The notes: generated by a model not told the origin, from the letters alone. 64,000 bases of DNA from Actinomyces lilanjuaniae (GCF_003606385.1 NZ_CP032514.1:2108001-2172000), one strand, 5' to 3'; positions 27,274 to 36,236 are shown, counted from the first letter of the stretch. Translations and numbers: made by a program.

Positions 27274-27900
27274 GTGACAGGCCACCCGCTCCCGTCGTGC
27301 TCTGCCTCCTGGGCGAAGCCCGGCAGGTTGGGCATGATCTGGGCGCAGGACACCACCGGCCTGCTGGGAGCCGACGGCGGCATGCTGTGGCGGGTGCCGG
27401 CCGACTTCCAGCACTTCAGAGCCGCCACCCTGGGCTGCGGCGTCGTTATGGGGCGCAGGACGTGGGAGTCCCTGCCCGGCCCCCTGACCGGGCGCCGCAA
27501 CGTCGTCCTCACCAGCAGAGCCTCCTGGCACGCCGAGGGCGCGCGCCCCGCCCCCAGCCTGCGCTCGGGCCTGGCAACGGCAGCCGCTGGGGTGCGCGCC
27601 CCCGACCCGCGCGAGGGGCATGCCCGGGACCTGCCCCGCCTGTGGGTCATCGGCGGCGGTAGTGTCTACGAGCAGGCTATGGGAGCCGGGCTGCCCGACA
27701 TCCTGGTGGTGAGCGTGCTAGACCTGGACGCACGCAGCCGCGCCCGGGAGCAGGGGCTGCCGGAGAACTCACTGGTGCGGGCACCGGGCATCAGCACTGA
27801 GGAGTGGAGGCTCGATCCAGTGCACTCCGACCCGCCGGGTACGTGGCGGGAACGCTCCGGTGACGCCCGGTGGAGGGTCGAGACCTGGCGGCACCGCTGA
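27274..27900 (+). CDS. folA: Dihydrofolate reductase
   Basis: FolA reduces dihydrofolate to tetrahydrofolate with NADPH. Family features: IWAQDTTGLLGADGGMLWRVPADFQHFRAAT (substrate-binding Asp/Trp/Phe region), VVMGRRTWESLPGPLTGRRNVVLTS, and LWVIGGGSVYEQAM. I prefer GTG 27274, which has GGGAGGAGGA 6-7 bases upstream and gives 208 aa. An in-frame GTG at 27211 overlaps the thyA stop and would add 21 residues. The middle contains a loop insertion (about 90-115) compared with E. coli FolA. Confidence 0.93.
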   Translation: MTGHPLPSCSASWAKPGRLGMIWAQDTTGLLGADGGMLWRVPADFQHFRAATLGCGVVMGRRTWESLPGPLTGRRNVVLTSRASWHAEGARPAPSLRSGLATAAAGVRAPDPREGHARDLPRLWVIGGGSVYEQAMGAGLPDILVVSVLDLDARSRAREQGLPENSLVRAPGISTEEWRLDPVHSDPPGTWRERSGDARWRVETWRHR

Positions 27901-27939
27901 ACGCTGCGAGGGACGAACCTGACGGGTCGGTCGCACCGC

Positions 27940-29010
27940 TCAGCGGGCTGGCATGGGTTGGCAGCGGACACTGGCAACCGCTTCCGTAGGCACGGGCCCA
28001 GAGGAGTCACGCGGTACCAGGCGCGGCACCAGGACCTGCTCGCCCGGTAGGTACTGCCTGCCCGTGCGGGCCACGGCCCGCTCAAACGCAGTCCGAGCCA
28101 TCAGGCGGGTGTCCTGCGCGACTGTCGTCAAGGGGACAAGGGCCGTCACAGCCTGCCCGGAGTCGTCAAACCCAACGACACTCATCTCACCGGGCACGTC
28201 CACACCGGCCTGGATAAGGCGGTTGACCACGCCCGTGGCACACCGGTCGTTGAACACGGTCAGGGCGGTTGGCCGCTCCTGCGCCTCCAGCACGTGGGTC
28301 GCGGCTCGCACCCCGTCAACCTCCTCGGTCCCACCACGGACCACCGAGGCCTGCCCCGCCAGCCCGTGAGCATCCATCGCCGACAGGTAGCCTGCGACCC
28401 GCTCGACCGAGCTCGGAGCACCAGCGCCGTCAATATGAGTGATACGACGATGACCAAGCTCGCGAAGATGATCAACAGCCAACGTTATGCCACCACTGTC
28501 GTCAATGCGGACGACGTCGACCCCCTCGACCCGCAGGGGGCGGGCGACCGCGACGACCGGGATCTCGGCGGCCAGCGACTCCAGGCGGGCAGGGCGCACA
28601 GTGGGTCCCACCATGACCAGCGCCTCACAGCGGTCGCGCAGCAGCGGCTCAGCAGCCTCGACGTCGTCCGTACCCCTGACCACGCCGCCCAGGACGAGCT
28701 CGTAGCCGCTGTCTCCCGCCGCCTGGTAGAGCCCCTCGACAAGATCGGCGTGGAAGGGGTGGTGAATACGGAAGGTGACGCCGATGAGCCCGGAGTGGAC
28801 CCGGCGCAGGCCTCGCGCCCGCTGGTCCGGACGGTACCCCAGGCGGTCGGCCACGGCCTTGACCCGCGCACGCGTGACCTCGGAGGCGCCAGGAGCCCCA
28901 CGCATGACGATTGAAGCCAGGGAGACGGAGCAGCTGGCCTCACGGGCCACATCGACGAGGGTGACCTGACCGCGCGACCCGCTGCCGCGCCCCTTGCCAC
29001 GTGGTACCAC
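27940..29010 (-). CDS. LacI-family transcriptional repressor
   Basis: The N-terminal helix-turn-helix and hinge (GQVTLVDVAREASCSVSLAS ... RVKAVADRLGYRPDQRARGL) lead into a periplasmic-binding-protein-like sensor domain (SGLIGVTFRIHHPFHADLVE, GYELVLGG, FNDRCATGVVNRLIQAGVDV, VGFDDSGQAVTALVPLTTVA). GTG 29010 is chosen, with GGGAGGAG 5 bases upstream, giving 356 aa; the frame is open to 29121. It is transcribed divergently from the dehydrogenase-isomerase-transporter operon and most likely represses both itself and that operon through the palindromes at 29075 and 29174. Confidence 0.9.
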   Translation of the reverse strand: MVPRGKGRGSGSRGQVTLVDVAREASCSVSLASIVMRGAPGASEVTRARVKAVADRLGYRPDQRARGLRRVHSGLIGVTFRIHHPFHADLVEGLYQAAGDSGYELVLGGVVRGTDDVEAAEPLLRDRCEALVMVGPTVRPARLESLAAEIPVVAVARPLRVEGVDVVRIDDSGGITLAVDHLRELGHRRITHIDGAGAPSSVERVAGYLSAMDAHGLAGQASVVRGGTEEVDGVRAATHVLEAQERPTALTVFNDRCATGVVNRLIQAGVDVPGEMSVVGFDDSGQAVTALVPLTTVAQDTRLMARTAFERAVARTGRQYLPGEQVLVPRLVPRDSSGPVPTEAVASVRCQPMPAR

Positions 29011-29074
29011 AGCTGCTCCTCCCGACGCACCAGCCGCCCCGAGCGGACCCGGCTGACAAAGACGGCTAGAACAA

Positions 29075-29121
29075 CTAGAACGTTGTAGCCCCAACCTACA
29101 GACTAATCCCCGCGATCTCAA
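29075..29121 (-). promoter_or_regulatory. Promoter and operator of the LacI-family gene
   Basis: On the minus strand TTGAGA (29121-29116), a 17-base spacer and TAGGTT (29098-29093) form a good promoter. Just downstream, at 29075-29088, lies the pseudo-palindrome CTAGAACGTTGTAG with the central CG typical of LacI-family operators. Its place past the -10 predicts self-repression. Confidence 0.6.
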
Positions 29122-29160
29122 GGGTCACTGCGGTTGTCGTGCAGACATCACCGTCTTCTC

Positions 29161-29190
29161 TTGTCCTGACAATCTAGCACGTACTAGTGT
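29161..29190 (+). promoter_or_regulatory. Promoter and operator of the catabolic operon
   Basis: TTGTCC (29161-29166), an 18-base spacer and TAGTGT (29185-29190) form a promoter about 55 bases before the dehydrogenase ATG. The pseudo-palindrome CTAGCACGTACTAG (29174-29187) covers the spacer and -10. It shares CTAG-n-ACGT-nn-TAG with the copy at 29075-29088, centre to centre 99 bases away. Confidence 0.6.
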
Positions 29191-29249
29191 GACGTGGCAC
29201 AGGTCCTCGGCAACGGTGCACCTGGCACCACGAGACAAAGGAGTCGTCC

Positions 29250-30344
29250 ATGACCTCACCCGCCCCTCACCCACTTAGCAGCTCTCCCGACAGTTCTGCT
29301 GCCAGACCCACCGCCTCTGCAAGAGTCAGGGCCGCCCTGGTAGGGGCCGGGCGCATCGGCTCCCACCACGCCCGAGCACTGGCCCGGGAGGTCCCCGGGG
29401 CAGAGCTGACGACCGTGGTCGACCCCCGAGCCGAGGCCGCCCAGGCCCTGGCCACCGAGCTCGGCGCCCAGGCTGTCCCCACTATTGAGGACGCCCTGGC
29501 TGAGGACAACCTCGACGCGGTGCTCGTCACCACCCCGGCGGCGCTGCACACCCCGGCCATCACCGCCGCAGCCAGGGCCGGCAAGCACGTCTTCACCGAG
29601 AAGCCGATCACGACGACGATCGAGGACGCGCACACGGTGATCGAGGCCTGCCGCGACGCCGGTGTTCACCTCCAGGTCGGTTTCAACCGGCGGTTTGCCC
29701 CTGGGTTCGCCGCCGCCCGTCAGGCCGTGGAGGACGGGCGCGTCGGGCAGGTTCGGCTCATGCGCTCGGTGACCCGCGACCCGGGACCGTTCACGGCGGA
29801 CCCGTCGCGTATTGCCAGGGGCACGATCTTCCTGGAGACCCTCATCCACGACTTCGACACGCTCCTGTGGCTCAACCCCGGCGCCGAGGTCGTCTCCGTG
29901 TACGCCCACGCCGACGCCCTGGTACGCCCCGACGCCAAGGCGGACGGCTTCCTGGACACCGCCGTGGTCACCATCGTCTTTGACAACGGCGCCACTGCCG
30001 TGGCCGAGGCCTGCTTCGAGGCCTCCTACGGCTACGACGTGCGCGGTGAGGTCCTGGGAGCATCCGGCATGGTCACCATGGGCAGCGCACGCACCAGCGA
30101 CATGACCTACTTCGGTTCCCAGGGCGCCGCCTGGGACACCTCCCGGGCGGACACCGACCTGCTGCACACTGCCTACGTCGCCGAGCTCGACGCCTTCGTA
30201 CGCACGGTACGCGGGGAGGACGTCGTCACTCCCGGAGGCCTTCCCGGCCCCGAGGCGGGTCTCGCCTCCCTGCGCGTGGCCCGTGCCGCCATCACGTCAG
30301 CCAGCCAGAACCGCACTGTCACGCTTGAGGAGATCCCCGCATGA
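29250..30344 (+). CDS. Gfo/Idh/MocA oxidoreductase (inositol 2-dehydrogenase-like)
   Basis: This is an NAD(P)-dependent sugar or polyol dehydrogenase, cytoplasmic, 364 aa. The Rossmann motif is ALVGAGRIGSHHARALA (about residues 29-45), the catalytic Lys lies in FTEKPITT, and HDFDTLLWL carries the usual active-site His/Asp. The Ser/Ala/Pro-rich first 24 residues are extra. It resembles IolG-type myo-inositol dehydrogenases more than glucose-fructose oxidoreductase, but the substrate is inferred. AAAGGAG precedes the ATG. It opens a three-gene operon with ATGA-type overlaps. Confidence 0.85.
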   Translation: MTSPAPHPLSSSPDSSAARPTASARVRAALVGAGRIGSHHARALAREVPGAELTTVVDPRAEAAQALATELGAQAVPTIEDALAEDNLDAVLVTTPAALHTPAITAAARAGKHVFTEKPITTTIEDAHTVIEACRDAGVHLQVGFNRRFAPGFAAARQAVEDGRVGQVRLMRSVTRDPGPFTADPSRIARGTIFLETLIHDFDTLLWLNPGAEVVSVYAHADALVRPDAKADGFLDTAVVTIVFDNGATAVAEACFEASYGYDVRGEVLGASGMVTMGSARTSDMTYFGSQGAAWDTSRADTDLLHTAYVAELDAFVRTVRGEDVVTPGGLPGPEAGLASLRVARAAITSASQNRTVTLEEIPA

Positions 30345-31180
30345 ACGCCTTCAGCCTTGCTGCCTGCGCCGAGATGATCTACCTGGACCGCCCTTTCCTG
30401 GAACGCGTCGAGGCCATCGCCGGCCACGGGGTCGACGTAGAGATCTGGGACTGGACTACCAAGGACCTGGACGCCCTGGCCGCTACCGGCGTGCCTGTCG
30501 TCTCCATGACCGGCTACGTCGAGGGCGACCTCACCACCGAGGAGGGCACTGCCCGGTTCCTGTCCACCGCTGAGGAGTCCCTGCGTGCTGCCGAGCGGCT
30601 GTCCTGCCCCGTCCTCAACGTCCACGGCACCGGTCTGGGCGAGGGCGGCATCCCCGTGGTCGCCAACGAGCACCCCACGCCCGCCGACTGGCTGCGTGCT
30701 GCGGACACCCTGCGCCGCCTGGCCGAGCTGGGGCAGCGCGAGGGGCGCGTGTTCACCCTGGAGAACCTCAACCTGCCCGTGGACCACCCCGGCTGCCCCT
30801 TTGCTCTGGCCCGCGACACGCGCACCCTGGTCCAGGCAGTGGACTCCCCCTGGCTGCGGATGAACCTGGACCTCTACCACGCCCAGATCGGCGAGGGGAA
30901 CCTCATCGAGCTGTGCCGACAGTCCCTGCCCTGGGTCGGAGAGATCCAGGTGGCTGACGTCCCCGGCCGAGCCCAACCTGGCACCGGGGAGATCAACTAC
31001 CGAGCGGTGGCCCTGGCCCTGGCTGAGGCAGGCTACCGAGGCAACATCGGCATGGAGGCCTGGGCGAGGGGCGACGGGGAAGACGGATCTACCTCCGTCT
31101 CTGACGCCGCCCTGGAGGAGTTCATCCGTACCTTCACCGTCAAGGCCAGCGACGGGGCCACTGACAGGGCTGAGTCATGA
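30341..31180 (+). CDS. Hydroxypyruvate isomerase-like TIM-barrel enzyme
   Basis: This 279-aa protein belongs to the xylose isomerase-like TIM-barrel group. Metal-ligand and barrel motifs are visible: VEIWDW, VLNVHGTG, FTLENLNLPVDH (Glu), MNLDLYHAQI (Asp/His), IQVADVPGRAQPGTGEI and a final GNIGMEAWARG. This pattern is characteristic of the hydroxypyruvate isomerase family, although in a sugar operon it may act as an inosose or keto-sugar isomerase. It overlaps the preceding dehydrogenase by 4 bases and the following transporter by 4 bases, so the three are one transcription unit. Confidence 0.82.
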   Translation: MNAFSLAACAEMIYLDRPFLERVEAIAGHGVDVEIWDWTTKDLDALAATGVPVVSMTGYVEGDLTTEEGTARFLSTAEESLRAAERLSCPVLNVHGTGLGEGGIPVVANEHPTPADWLRAADTLRRLAELGQREGRVFTLENLNLPVDHPGCPFALARDTRTLVQAVDSPWLRMNLDLYHAQIGEGNLIELCRQSLPWVGEIQVADVPGRAQPGTGEINYRAVALALAEAGYRGNIGMEAWARGDGEDGSTSVSDAALEEFIRTFTVKASDGATDRAES

Positions 31181-32585
31181 GCACCGCCACTCACGTGCCT
31201 GCCACCAGCCAGCGCCAGGTGGACCGCAGGCTGTTCGCCATCCGCTCCATCGCCACCCTGGGTGGCCTCCTGTTCGGCTACGACACCGGGGTCATCTCCG
31301 GGGCCCTGCCCTTCCTGAGGAACCCGGTCTCCGAGGGCGGCCTGGGCCTGGACTCCTTTGACGAGTCGGTCGTCACCGCCGCCCTGACCGTGGGGGCGGC
31401 CGTGGGCGCGCTCGTGGGCGGCCGCCTGTCCGACCGGTACGGGCGCAAGAGGAACATCATGACGGTCGCCGTCATCTTCCTCGTGGGCGCCCTGGGCTGC
31501 TCCCTGTCACCCTCCATGGGGATCCTCACGGTGTCCCGGTTCGTCCTGGGCCTGGCCGTGGGCGGCGCGTCCGCCACCGTCCCGGTCTACCTCTCCGAGA
31601 TCTCCCCGGTGGAGATCCGCGGGACCATGGTCTCACGCAACGAGCTGATGATCGTCACCGGCCAGCTCCTGGCCTACACCAGCAACGCCGTCATCGCCAC
31701 GGCGTGGCCGGGCGCCAACGCCTGGCGGTGGATGCTGGTCCTGGCCACGCTGCCCGCCATCGGGCTGTGGATCGGTATCCACCTGCTGCCGGAGTCTCCG
31801 CGCTGGCTGGCTGACAAGGGCCGGGCACAGGAGATGTGGGACGTCCTCAACGAGGTGCGTACGCCTGACACCGTCAAGGGCGAGGGCGAGGACATCCTCC
31901 ACCGCGTGGAGGAGGAGCGAGCCATGGGCAAGGGCTCCTGGGCGGACCTGCGGGTGCCCTGGATCCGCAGGATCACCTTCATTGGGATCGGGCTGGCCTT
32001 CCTGTCCCAGCTTACCGGGTCAACGGCATCATGTACTACGCCCCCACGATCCTCATCTCTACCGGCCTGGGAGCCCAGGCCTCGATCGTGGCCACGATCG
32101 CCAACGGGGTGGTCTCGGTGATCTCGGTCTACATCGGTATCGCCTTCTTCCTCAAGCGGCTGCCCAGGCGGCGCATGATCCTGACCGGGCAGACCGGCTG
32201 CGTGGCCTCGCTCCTGGCGCTGTGGCTGACCTTCCTGCTGCCGGAGTCCACTGCCCGCAGCTACCTGGTGCTGCTGTTCATGCTGACCTTCCTGTTCTTC
32301 ATGCAGTGCTTCATCGGGGTGACCTTCTGGCTCATGCTCGCCGAGATCTTCCCCATGCGGGTGCGCGGCCTGGCCAACGGGGTGGCCGTGTTCTCCAACT
32401 GGGTGGGCAACATCATCGTGGCCTTCACCTTCCCCAACCTCATTGAGCTGGTCCAGGGCAACGTGTTCCTTATCTTCGCCCTGGTCAACCTGGGGTCCCT
32501 GGCCTTCTACGCCCGGTTCCTGCCGGAGACCAAGGGACACAGCCTGGAGGAGCTCGAGCGCATCTTCGAGAAGCGCTATTCCTGA
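31177..32585 (+). pseudogene. MFS sugar porter, frame broken once
   Basis: This is a 12-helix sugar or inositol:proton symporter. The first part has LGGLLFGYDTGVISGALPFL, the loop signature GGRLSDRYGRKRNIM, the PESPRWLADKGR motif and ends after FLSQLTG. One extra G in 32017-32019 restores VNGIMYYAPTILISTGLGAQ and the second half, with FWLMLAEIFPMRVRGLANGV and the C-terminal PETKGHSLEELE. Restored length is about 469 aa, normal for the family. It should import the substrate for the two enzymes before it. A missed base is more likely than true inactivation. Confidence 0.88.
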
Positions 32586-32602
32586 GCCCGTTCCGCCCCA
32601 GA

Positions 32603-32646
32603 CCGTGCCGTCCCACCGCCCTGTCGGCCCGTGTGGGGCGGCACGG
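32603..32646 (+). terminator. Hairpin terminator between the convergent MFS and ABC-transporter genes
   Basis: A 14-bp stem with one G-T type mismatch (32603-32616 with 32633-32646) encloses a 16-base loop, 18 bases after the MFS stop. It could serve transcripts from both directions. The rest of the gap (to 32814) contains C-rich sequence and a doubled CCCCCAGGCGCATC-like motif but no gene. Confidence 0.7.
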
Positions 32647-32814
32647 CTGCGCGCAGGCGGCTACGCCCCTGCTCCTAGCCCCCCCCAAGCCGCGCCCCAG
32701 GCGCATCCCCCAGGCGCATCCAGAGCCGGAGGTCACCTCGGAGCCTGGAACCTCCCCACCCTGACCGCAGGGGACACTGACCACCGCCACCGCACGTGGT
32801 ACCAGCGTCGGCTC

Positions 32815-33813
32815 TCAGGCCACCAGCCCCTTGTCCGCCAGCCAGGAGGAGGCGATGACATCGGAGCCCAGCTGCTCATCCCTGGAGCGGGTGGTCAGAG
32901 CACGTAGCTCCTCGGTGGTCAGCAGGGCCGAGACTGCGTTGATCGCGTCGACGGCTGCCTGCGGCAGGGAGCTAGCCACCAGCGGTATAACGTTCTGTGG
33001 CAGGATCAGCCCCTCCGGGTCCTCCAGGACCACCAGGTCGTTGGCCTCAATGGCGGGGTCGGCAGTGTAGATGTCGGCGACGTCCACGCTGCCGTCCAGG
33101 AGGGCAGCGAGCGTCATCGGGCCGCCGGAGTCCTCGACCGGCTGGACCTGCACGTCCACCCCGTAAATCTCCTTGGCGCCCTCCGGCCCGTAGGGACGCT
33201 CCTCGAACTCCGAGTTGGCGGCGACGCTGACGGTACGACCTAGCGTGGCCAGGTCCCCGATCGAGGTCAGAGAGTGCTCCTGGGCGAAGTCCCTGGTCAC
33301 CGTGTAGGAGTCCTGGTCGCTGGCCTGGGCCGCCTCCAGGACCATGAGGCCCTCGGGCAGGACACCCGGCAGCGCCTCCTGGACCGCCTGGGCGTCACCA
33401 GCCGTCGTCTGGGAGTCGTAGAACTGCAGGAGGTTCCCGCTGTACTCCGGTATGACGGTCACACTTGCCGACTCCAGCTCGCTCAGGTACGTCTCACGCT
33501 GGCTGATCCGGTACTCCCGGCTGACCGTGAGCCCGGCGTCCTCCATGGCCTGGGCGTAGAGCTCGGCGATGATCTCGTTGGAGTCGCTCTGCTGGCTACC
33601 CACGACGACCGTGCCGTCACCGGGGGCCGAGGCCCCGGTGCCCCCGGCCAGAGGGTCGGAGTCGGAGCAGGCGGACAGGACCGCAGTAGCCGCGAGAAGA
33701 CCGCCGCCGCCCAGGAGACGGCGGCGGCTCACTGCGGACCGTACGGCTGGTTCCGTCGAGGCAGGTACAGGACCAGGCAGGCTGCTGGCCCCCGTGCCGG
33801 GGGAAGTTGTCAT
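32815..33813 (-). CDS. Osmoprotectant-type ABC transporter substrate-binding lipoprotein
   Basis: This lipoprotein captures a quaternary amine or related compatible solute outside the cell. The N-terminus has a twin-arginine-like SRRRLL, a hydrophobic core and the lipobox LSAC. The mature part reads VVVGSQQSDSNEIIAELYAQ, typical of the OpuAC/ProX/OsmF group, and ends with TTEELRALTTRSRDEQLGSD. The exact ligand is unknown; glycine betaine, choline or carnitine are the usual ones. It is the last gene of a four-gene operon in which each gene overlaps the next by 4 bases. Confidence 0.88.
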   Translation of the reverse strand: MTTSPGTGASSLPGPVPASTEPAVRSAVSRRRLLGGGGLLAATAVLSACSDSDPLAGGTGASAPGDGTVVVGSQQSDSNEIIAELYAQAMEDAGLTVSREYRISQRETYLSELESASVTVIPEYSGNLLQFYDSQTTAGDAQAVQEALPGVLPEGLMVLEAAQASDQDSYTVTRDFAQEHSLTSIGDLATLGRTVSVAANSEFEERPYGPEGAKEIYGVDVQVQPVEDSGGPMTLAALLDGSVDVADIYTADPAIEANDLVVLEDPEGLILPQNVIPLVASSLPQAAVDAINAVSALLTTEELRALTTRSRDEQLGSDVIASSWLADKGLVA

Positions 33814-34490
33814 GGCTGTTCCTTTCGGTTGCGGCGCACGCTGGCCGGGGCCAGGACGCGCTGGAGGAGGGAGAAGAAGGTCTCCGAGGCCAGTGCCACG
33901 GCGATGACCAGGAGCGCCGAGGCAAGCATCATGTCGTAGCGCTGCGTCCTGAGCCCCAGGAACATGAGACGCCCCAGGCCTCCGGCCCCGGTGTAGGCGG
34001 CGAGGGTGGCCGTGGCCACGACCTGGAGGCTAGCCGAGCGCAGGCCGCCGACGAGCAGCGGGGCTCCCAGGGGGACCTCGACGCGGGTGAGGACCTGCAG
34101 CTCGGTCATGCCGCAGGAGCGCGCCCCGTCCACGGCCCCGGTGTCGGCGGAGCGCACACCGCTCGTGGCCCCGGCCAGGACGCTGGGCAGGGCCAGGACG
34201 ACCAGGGCGATCATGGGTGCGGCAAGCCCGATGCCAAGAAGGAGACCGAGCAGGGTGACCAGCCCCAGGGTAGGCAGGGCGCGCACTGCGCCGGACAGGC
34301 CCTGGACCCAGGTGGTCCCGCGCCCGCTGTGGCCGACCCACCAGCCCGCAGGAACCCCGATGAGCGAGGCAAGTCCCACCGCCATGAGGGAGTAGCCCAC
34401 GTGCTGAGTCAGGAGCGTGCCGAGGGCCAGCCTCCCCGACCAGCTATCCGGGCTGAGGAGGTAGGCCAGCGCCTCAAGCAGGAGAGTCAT
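33810..34490 (-). CDS. ABC transporter permease, osmoprotectant type (second)
   Basis: A 226-aa inner-membrane subunit with about five hydrophobic segments and the permease EAA-type loop GARSCGMTELQVLTRVEVPL, which docks on the ATPase. It belongs to the OpuBB/ProW-like BPD_transp_1 family. With the neighbouring permease it forms a heterodimeric channel. It overlaps both adjacent genes by 4 bases. Confidence 0.88.
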   Translation of the reverse strand: MTLLLEALAYLLSPDSWSGRLALGTLLTQHVGYSLMAVGLASLIGVPAGWWVGHSGRGTTWVQGLSGAVRALPTLGLVTLLGLLLGIGLAAPMIALVVLALPSVLAGATSGVRSADTGAVDGARSCGMTELQVLTRVEVPLGAPLLVGGLRSASLQVVATATLAAYTGAGGLGRLMFLGLRTQRYDMMLASALLVIAVALASETFFSLLQRVLAPASVRRNRKEQP

Positions 34491-35233
34491 GACTGCACCC
34501 CCGCGCCCCCCGGCGCGCGAGGAGCGGTCTCGCCACCTCGGCTGCCGATAACGTCAGCAGCGGCAGCGGAGGCGTCCTCCCCAGCAGCGCCCGTCGCTGC
34601 CCCGGCGACGGTCCAGGGCATGAGCACCCGTCCGGCCCCCAGGACAAGGAGGTCCAGGACCAGGGCCACGGCTGCGGTGAGCAGGATGCCCACGAGGACC
34701 TCAGCCTGAATGCCGCGCTGGAACCCGTCGGTGAACAACCACCCCAGGCTGCGCACACCCAGGACGGCGCCGACCGTGGTCAGGGAGATGGTGGACACGC
34801 ACACCACCCGCAGCCCGGTGAGGACGGCCGGGCCGGCCAGCGCCAGCTCGACGGTGAGAAAGCGGCGCACCGGCCCCACCCCCATGGCGGTGGCCGCATC
34901 GAGGACGCGGGGGTCTACCGCGTCCAGGGCGTCCACGGCAGCAGGCACCATGATCGCCAGCCCGTAGAGGGTCAGGGCGACCACGACGTTGACCACGCTG
35001 CGCACACCGGTCCCCAGGATAAGGGGCAGGATGATAAGCAGCGGGAGGGAGGGGACGGCGTAGAGCAGGGAGGATCCCCCCACGAGCAGTCTGCGCAGCA
35101 GCACCGTGTGCTGGGCCAGCCGGGCCAGCGGCAGGGCCAGGACCAGCGTGGCCACGACGGCGGGCAGGGCCTGGGCCAGGTGCGCGGTGAGGTACCCCAG
35201 GATCGTGGGGATGTTGGCGAGGAACCAGGTCAC
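34487..35233 (-). CDS. ABC transporter permease, osmoprotectant type (first)
   Basis: This 248-aa permease has five to six membrane segments and the EAA-like loop DAATAMGVGPVRRFLTVELALAGP. It pairs with the following permease gene. The C-terminal 30 residues are Ala/Gly-rich and variable. Start overlaps the end of the ATPase gene by 4 bases. Confidence 0.87.
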   Translation of the reverse strand: MTWFLANIPTILGYLTAHLAQALPAVVATLVLALPLARLAQHTVLLRRLLVGGSSLLYAVPSLPLLIILPLILGTGVRSVVNVVVALTLYGLAIMVPAAVDALDAVDPRVLDAATAMGVGPVRRFLTVELALAGPAVLTGLRVVCVSTISLTTVGAVLGVRSLGWLFTDGFQRGIQAEVLVGILLTAAVALVLDLLVLGAGRVLMPWTVAGAATGAAGEDASAAAADVIGSRGGETAPRAPGGAGVQS

Positions 35234-36117
35234 GGCAGCGCTCCGAGGGGCCGGGAGGGCTCAGGTGCCGCAGGCTCCAGCCGACCCAGGACCCGCCCGG
35301 CCTCGTCCAGGACCACCCGTTGCTCAGCCCGCTCCTCCAGGCGTAGGCGGCGGTCGGTGTCGTCAAGCCCCAGGAAGCGGACCACAAAGTCGTCGGCCGG
35401 GGTGGTCAGCAGCTCGGTCCCGCTGCCCCTCTGGGCGACCTGGGCACCCTGGCGCAGGAGAATGATCTCGTCCCCTAGCGCCAGGGCCTCGTCCACGTCG
35501 TGGGTAATGAACAGGATCGTCTTGCCCAGGCCGCGCTGGACACGGAGCAGCTCCTGCTGGAGCTCACGGCGCACCAGGGGGTCCACGGCGCCGAAGGGCT
35601 CGTCCATGAGCAGGATGCCGGGGTCAGCGGCCAGCGCCCGGGCGACCCCGACCCGCTGGGCCTGCCCCCCGGAGAGCTGGTGGGGGTAGCGCTCGGAGAG
35701 GTCACGGCTCAGCCCCAGGACGTCCATGAGCTCCAGCGCCCTGTCACGCGCACGGCTCCTGTCCTGGCCGTTGAGGCGGGGCACCAAGGTGATGTTGTCG
35801 ATGACGCGGCGGTGGGGCAGCAGGCCCGCGCTCTGCATGACGTAGCCGGTACGGCGGCGCAGGCTCACGGCGTCGCTGGCCGCGACGTCATCACCGTCAA
35901 CAAGAACCGCCCCGCTGCTGGGCTCGACCATGCGGTTGACCATGCGTAGGAGCGTGGTCTTGCCGCAGCCTGAGGAACCTAGCAGGACGGTGGTGGTTCC
36001 GGCGGCGACCCGGGCCGAGAAGGAGTCCACGGCGAGGGCGCCCTCTCCTGCACGACGTCCTCCCCTGTGGCCAGGGTAGCGCTTCGTGACGGACCTGAAC
36101 TCGATGGTGCTGCTCAT
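35230..36117 (-). CDS. ABC transporter ATP-binding protein, osmoprotectant type
   Basis: This 295-aa ATPase (ProV/OpuCA-like) powers the importer. Motifs in order: Walker A LLGSSGCGKTTLLRM, Q-loop GYVMQSAGLLPH, signature LSGGQAQRVGVARALA, Walker B ILLMDEPFGAVDP and the switch His in IFITHDVDEAL. The short C-terminal extension lacks tandem CBS domains, which some OpuCA proteins have. It leads the minus-strand operon; AGAGGAGGAC lies about 12 bases before the ATG. Confidence 0.93.
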   Translation of the reverse strand: MSSTIEFRSVTKRYPGHRGGRRAGEGALAVDSFSARVAAGTTTVLLGSSGCGKTTLLRMVNRMVEPSSGAVLVDGDDVAASDAVSLRRRTGYVMQSAGLLPHRRVIDNITLVPRLNGQDRSRARDRALELMDVLGLSRDLSERYPHQLSGGQAQRVGVARALAADPGILLMDEPFGAVDPLVRRELQQELLRVQRGLGKTILFITHDVDEALALGDEIILLRQGAQVAQRGSGTELLTTPADDFVVRFLGLDDTDRRLRLEERAEQRVVLDEAGRVLGRLEPAAPEPSRPLGALP

Positions 36118-36188
36118 GAGAGGCAGCGTCCTCCTCTCGCGACGTCGCCAGGCTGCCCCCGACGACTGCGTGGCAGGAACCGTACCAG

Positions 36189-36231
36189 GTATCGGCTTCT
36201 ATGTCGATACGATATATTTTGATGTATCGTA
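36189..36231. promoter_or_regulatory. Two overlapping inverted repeats, likely PadR operators
   Basis: Site A is GTATCG (36189-36194), 10 bases, CGATAC (36205-36210). Site B is TACGATA (36208-36214), 10 bases, TATCGTA (36225-36231). Both are perfect and have the same 10-base gap. Site B contains TATATT (36213-36218), a good -10 element for padR. Binding would block padR transcription. Confidence 0.65.
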
Positions 36232-36236
36232 GTGTC

